DNA of 64,000 nucleotides from Solimonas fluminis (GCF_002930645.1 NZ_PSNW01000003.1:248001-312000), one strand, 5' to 3'. Positions 42,743 to 52,247 are shown, counted from the stretch's first letter. Program-made: numbers and translations. Notes: generated by a model from the letters alone, not told the origin.

Positions 42743-45700
42743 ATGAACAATGCAACGACGACGCTCAAGACGGTTCACGGCCGGTTGACGGACGGCGGCG
42801 ACCCGAATGCCGCCCCTGCTACGCTCGCACCTTCGCTGCAGAGCGCCATACAGACGCTGCAGCAGAACTTCCTGAAAGCCCGCTGCGGCGCAGAGCAGGA
42901 AGCGCTCCGGTGGTTTCCCGTCATCGTCAGCTTCGAAGAGGAAGCAGAGGCCGACAACCTGCTGAGCGGGCTGGGACAGCTCCTGATGAAGCTCGTTCCG
43001 CTCCTGTCCCAGGCGGTCACCGGAACCGGAACCGCCGGAACGCTGCTGCTGCAGGCCCTGGAGACCCTGCGAAGCCGGGCCGATGCCGAGGTCACGATGG
43101 CCTTCGAGGAGGCTGCCGCCCTGATCGACCAGGGGTATCCCACGGTCAGCCGCCTCAACCGCTTCCTGCGATCGCTGGACCAGAGCGATATCCCCGAAGG
43201 TCTTTCGCCGGCGCAATGGCGCCGGTTCTTCGAAACCGTCGCCGAGGAATGGCAGAACCGCAGGAAGGAGCGGGGTGACACTGGCGATCCCGCAGCCAAG
43301 GACGGCGAGAAGGAGCAGGAGAGCAAGAAGGACAAGGGCAAAAAGACTGTCGCCAAACCCCAGGTCGAGCTGAGGCAATTCCACGGCTGGCTGGACTTCG
43401 CCGATCCCGAGCAGCACGACCGGGACGGCCCCAAGGAGATTTACAGCTTCCACGCCACGGGCCCCTGCTTCCTCAACGCACGCTATCTGCGCGGTCGGCT
43501 CGACATCCTGGGCCCTGACGGCGGCCAGCTGTTCACGGCATGGCTGGACGGAGAATCCCTCGAAGACTGGATGGACGGCGGAAGCAAGCCTTTCGACGTC
43601 TCCTACGCACCGGACCTGACCGGAGCGCTGCACTGCTCGTCTGGAACACAGGCCAGCGCCCGTTCCATGATCGTGCGAGGCCGCATTTTCCTGTCCAACG
43701 GAAAGCCCCTTGCAGATCGCATGCTGGCAGTTTATCTGCCGCCGCGAAGACCTCGCGCGCTGCCTTCCGACACACGCGAGCAGGGGCCCGGCGGCCCGGG
43801 GTCTTGCTGCGCGGACCACGAGGCCCTGCTGCCGGCAAGGCCCGAAATCGAGGTGCCCGTCGCCCTCGCCGTCGCCCAAAGCGACGACAGCGGCTACTTC
43901 TCCTTCGAATACCTCATGACCCAGGAGAATGCGGGTTGCGACCGCGCCCTGATCAACGTTTCCGGAGTGATCGCGTCCGTGGCGGTGCAACTCCGCACGC
44001 TGCCCGACGCACCCGCCTCTCACGGCTTTCCCGAACCCCTGCTGCTTTCCATCGAAGAGGTGTTGCTGGCCCCGGAAGCCGGAACCATCGCCAAACCCAT
44101 CCAATGGCTGGACGACGAAAGTCAGGCCGGATGCGGCATTGCCTTCGATCAGCCCAACCGCGCGCTGGACGAATTCACCTTCCACAGCATCATTCGCACC
44201 ACCGATCCGCTGGTGGTGCGAAAATCGGTTGCCTATCACGAATCCGACTCGAAGCCCCAAAGCATCGGAGCGGACGCCCTGTTCCGGACCCCGCTGGATC
44301 GCAGCAACGCCGTGGCCTGGGACGAACCGCCGACGATCGCCGAGGCGCAAACCATCAGTCATGGCCGCATTCTCAGCATCAAGCAGGTATGGCGTGCCGA
44401 CGGATACTCACTCGGCGACCTGCTCTACTCGCTGCCCCTGGCCCCGCTGCAGAAGAAGAACATCGTCGTCATCGACTGGGACCGCCGCGATGCGGTCGAG
44501 CGCACCGAGGCCCTGCATTACGACGAAGCGCTGGAGAACCGCTGGGGACGCGAGCGTGACATCAGCGAGATCGTCAGGGCGACGCTGAATGAGACCCTGC
44601 GCGGACGCTCCGGGGCCGGATCCAGCAGCTTCGGAGCCGGCATCGGCTTCTTTGTCGGGGCAGTGTTCGGCGGAATCTTCGGGGGCTCGTCCAGTGCCAG
44701 CTCCAGCGCCAGTCAGGAGTCGAACAAGCAGCTATCCACCGATTCCATACACCAACTCCGCGAGCGCACGATGCAGAGTGCCGCAGCGGTGCGCAACCAG
44801 CGCGTTACCTCCGTCCAGCAGAGCACGCAGGGCGAGCGAGCCACCTACCTTACCGAGAGCGTGGCCAACCGCAATGCCTGCCATGCAATGACCGTGCAGT
44901 ACTTCGAAGTACTGCGGCATTTCCGGGTCGAACATGAACTGGCCTCGGTACAGGAGTGCCTGTTCATCCCGCTGCCCATGACCATCTTCGATCGCGACAA
45001 GGCCTTGCGCTGGCGCAGCCAGATCGCCGAGGCCCTGCGCAAACCGGCACTGGGACCGGCACTGGATGCCTGTGAACGACTCGTGGAGAGTGCGAAGGAT
45101 CCTGGGATCTATCCGCCAGGCGGCACCTATTCCTCCGATCCGATACTGGGCTTCGAGGGCGAGATGTCGCTGCTGCTCTCCTTCCCAGGCCCCGCCGATG
45201 CCCTGGCCGGCGACACCTACGCGGCGGACATCGAGCAGGCCTACGCGCCCTATCTGTGGACTAGCTTCGCCTATATCTGGCGCACGCTGATCGTCATCGT
45301 CGTCGATCGCAACGCGCGCGAGGCCGTGTTTCAGCAAAAGGTCGCGCCGTATGTGGCACAGCGCTTTGTTTCCCGGCTGAAGTTCGTCGCGAAGCTGGAC
45401 GACGGCAAGGAAGTGGATCTCGCCCTCGAAGCCGCCCTGCTGAGCCCCTATTCCGCCGGCGGCATCCACCAGGTCAGCATCCGCCAGACCGCCGACACGC
45501 CGCTGGACATCGAACGCCGCCGGATCCGCTCGATCACCGTCTCGAGCAGCGAGCCGGCGCCACCCAATGCCAACACCCTGCTGAAATCCATTCATGTCCG
45601 GTACCGTACCGCACGGCTGTCCCACGTCCTGGTAAAGCGTGACGCCGAGGACAACAGCATCCGTGCAAAGGCAGCAGGCGCGGCCGGCCCCGACACCGCG

Positions 45701-47455
45701 TTCCTGCTGACACCAACCGACGCCGTCGAGAACCGCGATCCGAAGAAGGAGGACATCGTGGCGCAGTCCCGGCTGGTTCGCCACCTCAATGAGCATATCG
45801 AGTACTACCACAAGTCGATCTGGTGGCTGATGGATCCGGACCGGCGCTTCACGCTGCTCGACGGTTTCCTCGCGCCGCATTCGAGGGGGCGCAGCGTCGC
45901 CTCCGTGGTCGAGAATCGTCTCGTTGCCATTGTCGGCAACAGCCTCGTCATGCCTGTGGCCTCCGGCATCCGCCTCGACCGCTACCGCGACGATCTTCCG
46001 TGTGGCAAGGAAGGAGGCGCCGGGGGAGAGACCGATTCAGCCGGCGACCTGCTGTCGCTGTACCGGCCCACCGTGATCAGTCCCTCTATCCGCATCTCGA
46101 TCCCCACCAAGGGTGTATTTGCCGAAGCGGTCATGGGCGGCTGCAACAGCTGCGAGAGGGTTGATGAATCGCGCAGGCAATTCTGGGACCAGGCCCTGCC
46201 GGACGAATTGCCCGCGCTCGACAGCACCTCCACTGCCACGCGGGTACAGACGACTCCGGACATGGAGGCCAAGTCGTTCCCCGCGCCGATCATCAACCAG
46301 GTGCAGACTGGCGTGCCCTCCGCACCCGACCCCAGCGGGCTGTCGAAGGTCCTCGATGTCCTGGGCCAGGGCGGAACCTTCCGCGACATGGCAGGACTGG
46401 AGGGTACTCAGCAGAATGCGATCCGCGCCCTGGAAGGTGCTTTCAACGGCGCCGGCAAGTTCGGCGAGATGGCCGCAGGGCTCATGGGCCAGAAAATGCT
46501 GATCGACCATGCCGAGAAGATCAAAGGCTCCATCAACAAGGACGCCGCCAAGGGCCGCGTCACGCCCGAGCAGGCGCAACGCTCTCTCAGCAAGCTGAAC
46601 GATGCGCTGAGCGACCTGCCAGCCGATCCCCGCAGTAACCCGCTGCTGGACAACCCGAATCTCGGCAATGCCATTGATGCCGCCAGCCGCCGTGGCGAGA
46701 GTGTCCGCGTCGCCAGGGGCGACAGCTCCATCGACATCGGTGGATCCGCTGTGCCGGAAGCAGGTCCCTCGGACCCTCCTCCTGTCAGGTCCGGCAGCGG
46801 CATGAGGCGCGCCGTATCGCGCCTCCTGCTTGGCCAGCCCGCCCATGCCGCGTCGCCACAGGCCAGCGCCTCGATCCTGGCGCCATTCCATCTCACGCTG
46901 AGGCGCGATAGCAACCTCGCTACACTTTTCGGCTACAACGATTGGGTAACCGGCGAACTCTATGCGGGCGCGCCGGGCCCCGTCGGCACGCCGATGACCT
47001 TCCTGGCCTACACTCTGGAGCACCCCTATAGCGGAGGGCGCAATCAGGAGGAAGTCGAGGCAGCACTGGACCAGGTTCGCAAAGCCATCCTGAGAAGCGC
47101 CAAGGGCTCCCAACTCGAAAGCCTGCGGCGCGTGTGGCGCCTCAAGTACAGCATGGTCCCGGCCGGCGACTATCGAGCCAAGGTTCGAACCGACAACGAC
47201 AACAACAAGTGGGGCCAGAACGCCTGGCGGATCGAACTGCTGGACACCGGCGATCAGAAGCACGTCCAGTTCCATATCGGCAACACGATACTGAACTCCA
47301 CGGGCTGCATCATGGTTGGCATTTCCCGCGGGGAAAAGGGAAGAACGATCGACTCCGCTGGCGCGCTGAGGTCCATCCGGAACCTCTATGGCGAGAACAA
47401 CGATCGCCCCATCCTCGTCCACATCGACGGTGGAGGCATGCCGGGCTGGAGCTGA
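42743..47455 (+). CDS. Giant protein of unknown function (1570 residues) with C-terminal DUF5675-like domain
   Basis: No signal peptide. A helical N-terminus is followed by a Lys-rich linker (about 187-206) and a beta-sandwich resembling a carboxypeptidase-regulatory/transthyretin fold (about 310-391, with NGKPLADRMLAVYLPP and DDSGYFSFEY). A Gly/Ser-rich hydrophobic span GAGIGFFVGAVFGGIFGG (about 630-650) could cross or insert in a membrane. The conserved-looking core carries NRNACHAMTVQYFEVLRHF (about 709) and a MGGCNSCERVDE segment. Residues ~1420-1560 resemble DUF5675: FHIGNTILNSTGCIMVGIS with a catalytic-type Cys. I recall large uncharacterised proteins with the same core but no function. 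Confidence 0.65.
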   Translation: MNNATTTLKTVHGRLTDGGDPNAAPATLAPSLQSAIQTLQQNFLKARCGAEQEALRWFPVIVSFEEEAEADNLLSGLGQLLMKLVPLLSQAVTGTGTAGTLLLQALETLRSRADAEVTMAFEEAAALIDQGYPTVSRLNRFLRSLDQSDIPEGLSPAQWRRFFETVAEEWQNRRKERGDTGDPAAKDGEKEQESKKDKGKKTVAKPQVELRQFHGWLDFADPEQHDRDGPKEIYSFHATGPCFLNARYLRGRLDILGPDGGQLFTAWLDGESLEDWMDGGSKPFDVSYAPDLTGALHCSSGTQASARSMIVRGRIFLSNGKPLADRMLAVYLPPRRPRALPSDTREQGPGGPGSCCADHEALLPARPEIEVPVALAVAQSDDSGYFSFEYLMTQENAGCDRALINVSGVIASVAVQLRTLPDAPASHGFPEPLLLSIEEVLLAPEAGTIAKPIQWLDDESQAGCGIAFDQPNRALDEFTFHSIIRTTDPLVVRKSVAYHESDSKPQSIGADALFRTPLDRSNAVAWDEPPTIAEAQTISHGRILSIKQVWRADGYSLGDLLYSLPLAPLQKKNIVVIDWDRRDAVERTEALHYDEALENRWGRERDISEIVRATLNETLRGRSGAGSSSFGAGIGFFVGAVFGGIFGGSSSASSSASQESNKQLSTDSIHQLRERTMQSAAAVRNQRVTSVQQSTQGERATYLTESVANRNACHAMTVQYFEVLRHFRVEHELASVQECLFIPLPMTIFDRDKALRWRSQIAEALRKPALGPALDACERLVESAKDPGIYPPGGTYSSDPILGFEGEMSLLLSFPGPADALAGDTYAADIEQAYAPYLWTSFAYIWRTLIVIVVDRNAREAVFQQKVAPYVAQRFVSRLKFVAKLDDGKEVDLALEAALLSPYSAGGIHQVSIRQTADTPLDIERRRIRSITVSSSEPAPPNANTLLKSIHVRYRTARLSHVLVKRDAEDNSIRAKAAGAAGPDTAFLLTPTDAVENRDPKKEDIVAQSRLVRHLNEHIEYYHKSIWWLMDPDRRFTLLDGFLAPHSRGRSVASVVENRLVAIVGNSLVMPVASGIRLDRYRDDLPCGKEGGAGGETDSAGDLLSLYRPTVISPSIRISIPTKGVFAEAVMGGCNSCERVDESRRQFWDQALPDELPALDSTSTATRVQTTPDMEAKSFPAPIINQVQTGVPSAPDPSGLSKVLDVLGQGGTFRDMAGLEGTQQNAIRALEGAFNGAGKFGEMAAGLMGQKMLIDHAEKIKGSINKDAAKGRVTPEQAQRSLSKLNDALSDLPADPRSNPLLDNPNLGNAIDAASRRGESVRVARGDSSIDIGGSAVPEAGPSDPPPVRSGSGMRRAVSRLLLGQPAHAASPQASASILAPFHLTLRRDSNLATLFGYNDWVTGELYAGAPGPVGTPMTFLAYTLEHPYSGGRNQEEVEAALDQVRKAILRSAKGSQLESLRRVWRLKYSMVPAGDYRAKVRTDNDNNKWGQNAWRIELLDTGDQKHVQFHIGNTILNSTGCIMVGISRGEKGRTIDSAGALRSIRNLYGENNDRPILVHIDGGGMPGWS

Positions 47456-47556
47456 TCCCGCGGGATTGGTGAGCCCCCGAATCGCAAGCCACGGGGCTCC
47501 GGCCCGATGCAAGAGGCATGGCAATCCTGCTGACGAAGAAATACCGGAGAGAACGA

Positions 47557-48411
47557 ATGAAATTCCTGGCAAGTTCCCGCAACTCACTGCCGTTAGCGCA
47601 TGCGGTCTGCTGCAGCGTCCTGCCGCTGGTCTTTCTCGCAGCCTGCAGCAAAGCGGAAGCACCAGCCACCAAGCCGGCGGTCGCGCCGTCGCCACCCACT
47701 GCCACGGAGCAGCCTCCCGACTGCAGCATCGCCCAGGCCGTCGAACCGCGTCTCGCGAACCCCGAATGCGCCTATTTTCAGCCTGCCCCCGAGTCGGACG
47801 GCGGGGGACGCGACAAGACGCGCTTGGTCCTGTCACTTAAGTTCGGTACGGGAGCCCCCGAACTCCATGCGCTGGTGCTGGAAACGCAGCGACACGAGAA
47901 CGACGGTGAACTGCCCAACGACTGCCATGCCTGCGGTGCCAGCTACACGCTATTGGTGGCGGAAAAGACGGAGCAGGGCTACAAGAGAGTCAAACGTGTC
48001 GAGGAATTTGCCGGCGGCGGCAGCTACGGCAATGGCCCCGGCATTGAAGTCCTTGAGTTCGGCCAAGGCCGGCTGGCCCTGCGCTTCCACCAAGCCTACT
48101 CGATCGGTGGCACATCATCCGAGTGGGAGGAATGGTACGAAATCCATCGACGTGGCATTACCGCCATGCTGGGCGACCATGGATTCATCTCGGCCTGCGA
48201 AAGGGGAAAGGAGGAATGCGAGGCCGCTCCGGAGGAGTGCTTCGCCTGGAAGGGCAGCGTGACCCCGCTGCCAGCCACCTCCACCAATGGTGAACTACGT
48301 GTCCGCTTCCAACAGAGCGGCAGGAATCGCCTCGGCAAGTTCCGCTTTGACGAAGTGCTGGAGTCGGCCGAAGGCACATTCGAAATTCCGTGGATGAAGG
48401 ACTGCCGATAG
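47557..48411 (+). CDS. Predicted lipoprotein of unknown function
   Basis: 284 residues. The signal peptide ends in a lipobox (VFLAAC, Cys30). The mature part starts Pro/Ala-rich, then has many Cys (DCHACGASY, ECEAAPEEC) that may form disulfides. GGAGAG lies 7 nt before the ATG. It follows the giant gene by 101 nt and precedes the cell-wall enzymes, so it may be an accessory lipoprotein of that locus. No family is recognised. Confidence 0.7.
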   Translation: MKFLASSRNSLPLAHAVCCSVLPLVFLAACSKAEAPATKPAVAPSPPTATEQPPDCSIAQAVEPRLANPECAYFQPAPESDGGGRDKTRLVLSLKFGTGAPELHALVLETQRHENDGELPNDCHACGASYTLLVAEKTEQGYKRVKRVEEFAGGGSYGNGPGIEVLEFGQGRLALRFHQAYSIGGTSSEWEEWYEIHRRGITAMLGDHGFISACERGKEECEAAPEECFAWKGSVTPLPATSTNGELRVRFQQSGRNRLGKFRFDEVLESAEGTFEIPWMKDCR

Positions 48412-48582
48412 TACCGCTTCCCTTCCTCGATCTATGGGCGAGCAGCCGTACCCGACGGCCACCGGGATGCGTACGGCAGCGGAAGGCGGGTTCGTTCATC
48501 TACCAGACAGCGGACACTGCTTCCTGAACCTGCAGCCGTACACATCGGTCGAAGCGAAAGAAACAGCTCCCAAGGACGGGAC

Positions 48583-49560
48583 ATGGCCTCACGACAACCA
48601 GGACGGTTCCTGGCGGCGTTCTGCGCCCTGACGCTGGCCAGCAGCCCGGCCCTGCCGACCCCGGATGCGACGTTTGCGCCGGACAGCCTCGACAGCAGGC
48701 CGGAGCTGTCACGCGGCGCCAAGGGCCTCCCGGTGCTGCGCGCCCAGGTGCTGCTCGACCGTGCCAGCTTCCCCACGGGCGAGATCGACGCGCAATTCGG
48801 CTCCAACATGGAGCGGGCGCTGGCCGCCTGGCAGCGGCGGCAGTTGCTGAAGCCGACCGGCCGCCTCGATGCGCCCAGCTGGAACGCTCTCGTCCGTGAC
48901 AACGCGCCCGTGTTGGTGAACTACCGCATAACGGAAGCCGATGTCGCCGGCCCCTTCCAGGCGATCCCCGAGGACATGATGGAGAAGTCCAGGCTGCCGG
49001 CACTGGGCCATGCCTCGCCGGAGGAAGCTCTGGCCGAGCGCTTCCATGTCAGCCCGGAGCTGCTGCGCCTGCTCAACCCGGAGAAGGACTTCAGCCGCGC
49101 CGGAGAGGACATCGTCGTGCCCGAGGTCTCGCGTGCCGCCCTGCCTGCGGCATCCAGGATCGTGGTGGATCGCTCCGACCTGTCGGTCTCGCTGATCGAC
49201 GACCAGGGCCGCACCGCCGCCCGCTTCCCCGCCACCATCGGCAGCCGCCACGATCCGCTGCCGCTGGGGCGCTGGAAGATCAAGGGCGTCTCGCGCAACC
49301 CGCCGTTCCATTACAACCCGCAGCTGTTCTGGGATGCGGAGGAGGGCCACGCCAAGGCAAGGATTCCCCCTGGCCCCAACAACCCGGTCGGCGTCGTCTG
49401 GATCGACCTCTCCAAGCCCCATTACGGCATCCATGGCACACCCGAGCCCGCCATGATCGGCAAGACGCAGTCGCACGGCTGCATTCGCCTCAGCAACTGG
49501 GATGCGGCCCTGCTGGCCGATGCCGTGAAGCCCGGCACGCCGGCCCTGTTGCAGCGCTGA
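48583..49560 (+). CDS. L,D-transpeptidase (YkuD) with peptidoglycan-binding N-terminus
   Basis: 325 residues. A signal peptide (to about 25) is followed by a PG_binding_1-like domain (about 42-95, GLPVLRAQVLLDRASFPTGE) and a LysM-like segment. The YkuD domain has HGTPEPAMIGKTQSHGCIRL with catalytic H298 and C300. The enzyme forms 3-3 crosslinks or anchors proteins to the wall in the periplasm. It follows the lipoprotein and precedes the LytM gene by 16 nt. Confidence 0.9.
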   Translation: MASRQPGRFLAAFCALTLASSPALPTPDATFAPDSLDSRPELSRGAKGLPVLRAQVLLDRASFPTGEIDAQFGSNMERALAAWQRRQLLKPTGRLDAPSWNALVRDNAPVLVNYRITEADVAGPFQAIPEDMMEKSRLPALGHASPEEALAERFHVSPELLRLLNPEKDFSRAGEDIVVPEVSRAALPAASRIVVDRSDLSVSLIDDQGRTAARFPATIGSRHDPLPLGRWKIKGVSRNPPFHYNPQLFWDAEEGHAKARIPPGPNNPVGVVWIDLSKPHYGIHGTPEPAMIGKTQSHGCIRLSNWDAALLADAVKPGTPALLQR

Positions 49561-49576
49561 ACCGGAGCACCCGCCC

Positions 49577-50242
49577 ATGCGCATCTTCTGGACACTGCTC
49601 GCCGGCCTCATCGTCGGCGGCATGCTGGCCCTGTGGTCGGCCACGACGCCGACCGAAGCCTCGGTCGGGACGGCGACACCCGCCATCGCCGCCGCACCGG
49701 CCGCCGCGCCGCCCCCGGCCGACATCCCGCGCCAGCCGGAATCGCCCGACACCCCGATAGACGCCGAACGCTCCCTGGCCTCCGAGCACAGGCCTGCGGC
49801 GTCCGCGCTGCAGATTCCGGTCGAGGGCATCGCCGCCGAACAGCTCCAGGACAGCTTCGCGGATGGCCGCGGCGGCACGCGCGTGCATGAAGCGATCGAC
49901 ATCCTGGCGCCGGCGGGTACGCCGGTACTGGCGGCCGCGGACGGACGCATCGTCAAGCTCTTCACCAGCGTGCCGGGCGGCCTGACGATCTACCAGTTCG
50001 ACCGCGGCGAAACCCTGGCCTATTACTACGCCCACCTGCAGCGTTATGCCGACGGCCTGGCGGAAGGCCAGGAGGTCCGCCGCGGCGATGTGATCGGCCA
50101 TGTCGGCTCCAGCGGCAACGCGGACCCGGCGTCTTCGCACCTGCACTTCGCGATCTTCATGCTCGGGCCGGAAAAGCACTGGTGGCAGGGGACGGCGATC
50201 AACCCCTACCCCCTGCTGACCTCGCGCGGTCCGCGGCCCTGA
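49577..50242 (+). CDS. M23/LytM-family metallopeptidase
   Basis: 221 residues. One N-terminal helix (signal or anchor) and a Pro/Ala-rich linker, then the LytM fold with H104-E-A-I-D108 (HxxxD) and H188-L-H190 near the end, which supply the zinc ligands. A full catalytic set is visible, so it probably cleaves peptidoglycan peptides. It lies 16 nt after the L,D-transpeptidase gene. Confidence 0.87.
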   Translation: MRIFWTLLAGLIVGGMLALWSATTPTEASVGTATPAIAAAPAAAPPPADIPRQPESPDTPIDAERSLASEHRPAASALQIPVEGIAAEQLQDSFADGRGGTRVHEAIDILAPAGTPVLAAADGRIVKLFTSVPGGLTIYQFDRGETLAYYYAHLQRYADGLAEGQEVRRGDVIGHVGSSGNADPASSHLHFAIFMLGPEKHWWQGTAINPYPLLTSRGPRP

Positions 50243-50425
50243 ACGCCGCGAACCATCCCGCCGTCGCCGGGCGCTCCTGCAAGCCGAAGCCCCGCCCCTC
50301 GCGGTGGCGCACCATCACTGGCGGCGGCTGCCCTGCAGGCTCGCCACGCTTGCGCCGTCGCTTCTGCACGGCGAGGGGCGATCCCTCTCCATACCGGGGG
50401 TTCCCTCTCTCCTTTTTGCTCCCGG

Positions 50426-50485
50426 AAAACAAAAAAGCCCACATTGAGTCGGCTTTTTCATTTTTTGGCGGAGAGGGAGGGATTC
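50426..50485. repeat. 60-bp direct repeat, copy A (tRNA-Ser 3' end and terminator)
   Basis: Identical to copy B (50544-50603) except for one base (position 50440, C versus G). It contains the last 20-odd nt of tRNA-Ser and the downstream hairpin. Copy A has the hairpin damaged by the C/G change. Confidence 0.85.
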
Positions 50486-50543
50486 CCCTGCGGGCCGGGC
50501 GCTGCCGCGCCTTCGAATCCCTCCCTCTTTCTTCAGATCCTGA

Positions 50544-50603
50544 AAAACAAAAAAGCCGACATTGAGTCGGCTTTTTCATTTTTTGGCGGAGAGGGAGGGA
50601 TTC
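50544..50603. repeat. 60-bp direct repeat, copy B (overlaps the intact tRNA-Ser)
   Basis: It includes the true 3' end of tRNA-Ser (50584-50603) and the intact terminator (50549-50576). The spacing from copy A is 118 nt. The arrangement resembles an attachment-site duplication next to a tRNA. Confidence 0.85.
50549..50576 (-). terminator. Terminator of tRNA-Ser
   Basis: GCCGAC (50555-50560) pairs with GTCGGC (50566-50571), flanked by an A run on one side and a T run on the other, so it can act in either direction. It lies just downstream of the tRNA on the minus strand. Confidence 0.75.
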
Positions 50604-50674
50604 GAACCCCCGGTACGCTATAAACGTACGCCTGATTTCGAGTCAGGTACATTAAACCACTCTGCCACCTCTCC
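50584..50674 (-). tRNA. tRNA-Ser (anticodon CGA)
   Basis: 91 nt on the minus strand including encoded CCA (50584-50586). Acceptor stem GGAGAGG/CCTCTCC, discriminator G. The anticodon CGA is at 50638-50640 in loop CTCGAAA, between CCTGA and TCAGG stems. A long variable arm and TTCGAATC T-loop identify the serine class. It reads UCG codons. Confidence 0.95.
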
Positions 50675-50767
50675 GGAGGGGCTTCCAGGGCTGGTTTTCT
50701 GCGAGAATCCAAGGCCCTGTGCTAGCGTTCGGACCAAGGCCAGACGCCGCGAAGGCGCGAATTCTAA

Positions 50768-52240
50768 ATGAACCCAGCCGAAACGCCTACTCCTCCCTCG
50801 ACCTTTCGCCGGATCCTGGCCTGGATCGGGCTGGGGCTGGTCGTCGGGGGGTACCTGACACTGTCCACCTGCTCCCCCCGGCTGACCGCCATGGACCAGG
50901 CCCGGCGGCTGGGCATCCTGCGGGTGGCCATGACCAACAGCCCGACCACCTACTACGTCAGCGGCGATGGCGCCACCGGCTATGAATACGACCTGGCCAG
51001 CAGCCTGGCCGACCGGCTCGGGCTGAAGCTGGAGGTGGTGCTGGCGGAATCCGCCCCCCAGGCCATCGAGATGGTGCGCAGCGGCCGGGCGCACTTCGCC
51101 GCCGCGGCGGTTACCGTCAGCGAAGGCCGCGAGCGCCTGGTGCGCTTCACCCCGCCGGTGCAGAAGGTGGTGCCGCAGCTGGTCTTCCGGATGGGCGAGC
51201 CCAAGCCCAAGGACCTGGGCGCCCTGCGCGGCCACCTCAGCGTCGCCAAGGACAGCGTCCATGCCGAGCGCCTGCGGCAGCTGCAGAAAACCGTCTTCCC
51301 GGCCCTGGTGTTCGACGAGGTGGCGGACCAGTCGACCGAAGACCTGCTCTATGCCGTGGCCAACGAGCAACTGGCCTATACCGTGGCCAACTCCGACCTG
51401 CTGGCCATCAACCAGCGCTACTACCCCAACCTGCGCGTGGCCTTCCCCATCGCCGTGTCCGAGGACATCGCCTGGGCCTTCCCGCTGGGCGATGACGACA
51501 GCCTGTTCGCACCGGTCAGCGACTACCTGCGCAACTTCGACCGCGACGAGCTGGCGCGCATCCGCGAGCGCCATTTCGGCCATATCGAGCAGGTCAACAG
51601 CTTCGGCGCGCTGACGCTGGCCATGCACACCGAGACGCGCCTGCCCACCTACCGCAGGCACTTCGAGGAGTGGTCGGCCAAGCACAACCTCGACTGGCGC
51701 CTGCTCGCCGCCATGGGCTACCAGGAATCGCAGTGGAACCCCCATGCCGTAAGCCCCACCGGCGTACGCGGCCTGATGCAGCTCACCACCAGCACGGCGG
51801 CACGCATGAAGGTGGCCAACCGCGAAGACCCGGTGCAGAGCATCCGCGGCGGCGCCGCCTACTTCCGCATGCTGATGGACGAGTTGCCGCCGGAGATCAA
51901 GCAGCCGGACCGCACCTGGATGGCGCTGGCCTCCTACAACCTCGGCATCGGCCACCTGCTGGATGCCCGCGTGCTGACGCAGAAGAACGGCGGCAACCCC
52001 AACCACTGGGTGGACGTGCGCGCTTCGCTGCCGCTGCTGACCAAGCCGCGCTGGTTCAGCCAGACCCGCTACGGCTACGCCCGCGGCTACGAGGCGATGA
52101 CCTATGTCGGCAACATCCGCACCTACTACGACATGCTGGGCTTCCTCACCGGCGAGCCGACCCTCGACGAGAAGCCCGAGGAGCCGGCCGCACCGCCGCC
52201 GCAGAAGGACCCGCTCAACATCAATTCCCCGCTGCTGTAG
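50768..52240 (+). CDS. mltF: Membrane-bound lytic murein transglycosylase F
   Basis: 490 residues. A membrane or lipoprotein-type segment (GLGLVVGGYLTLSTC) is followed by a solute-binding-protein-like regulatory domain (about 50-280) and an SLT domain (about 305-440) with catalytic Glu320 in GYQESQWNP and GVRGLMQLT. Length and domain order are canonical for MltF. It starts 94 nt from the divergent tRNA. Confidence 0.9.
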   Translation: MNPAETPTPPSTFRRILAWIGLGLVVGGYLTLSTCSPRLTAMDQARRLGILRVAMTNSPTTYYVSGDGATGYEYDLASSLADRLGLKLEVVLAESAPQAIEMVRSGRAHFAAAAVTVSEGRERLVRFTPPVQKVVPQLVFRMGEPKPKDLGALRGHLSVAKDSVHAERLRQLQKTVFPALVFDEVADQSTEDLLYAVANEQLAYTVANSDLLAINQRYYPNLRVAFPIAVSEDIAWAFPLGDDDSLFAPVSDYLRNFDRDELARIRERHFGHIEQVNSFGALTLAMHTETRLPTYRRHFEEWSAKHNLDWRLLAAMGYQESQWNPHAVSPTGVRGLMQLTTSTAARMKVANREDPVQSIRGGAAYFRMLMDELPPEIKQPDRTWMALASYNLGIGHLLDARVLTQKNGGNPNHWVDVRASLPLLTKPRWFSQTRYGYARGYEAMTYVGNIRTYYDMLGFLTGEPTLDEKPEEPAAPPPQKDPLNINSPLL

Positions 52241-52247
52241 TCCTGCG

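Larger units (their letters stand above)
50243..50583. other. Region with tRNA-Ser 3'-end fragments and repeats
   Basis: It contains no gene that I can support. It holds direct repeat copy A, an inverted 3'-end fragment (TTCGAATCCCTCCCTCT, 50512-50528) and a third degenerate piece (ATACCGGGGGTTC near 50392). All derive from the tRNA-Ser at 50584-50674 or its flank. Confidence 0.6.

Noticed and set aside
46037-47836. A 599-codon minus-strand frame opposite the giant gene
   Set aside because: No recognisable motifs and Gly/Arg-rich composition. The plus-strand giant frame continues uninterrupted.
48434-48631. Small plus-strand frame of 65 codons between the lipoprotein and L,D-transpeptidase genes
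   Set aside because: Parts read like a protein, but it has no clear ribosome binding site and overlaps the L,D-transpeptidase start in another frame.
50426-50603. Direct repeats considered as a CRISPR array
   Set aside because: Only two long copies, both derived from tRNA-Ser 3' end, with no spacers or cas genes. No CRISPR array is seen anywhere in the window.
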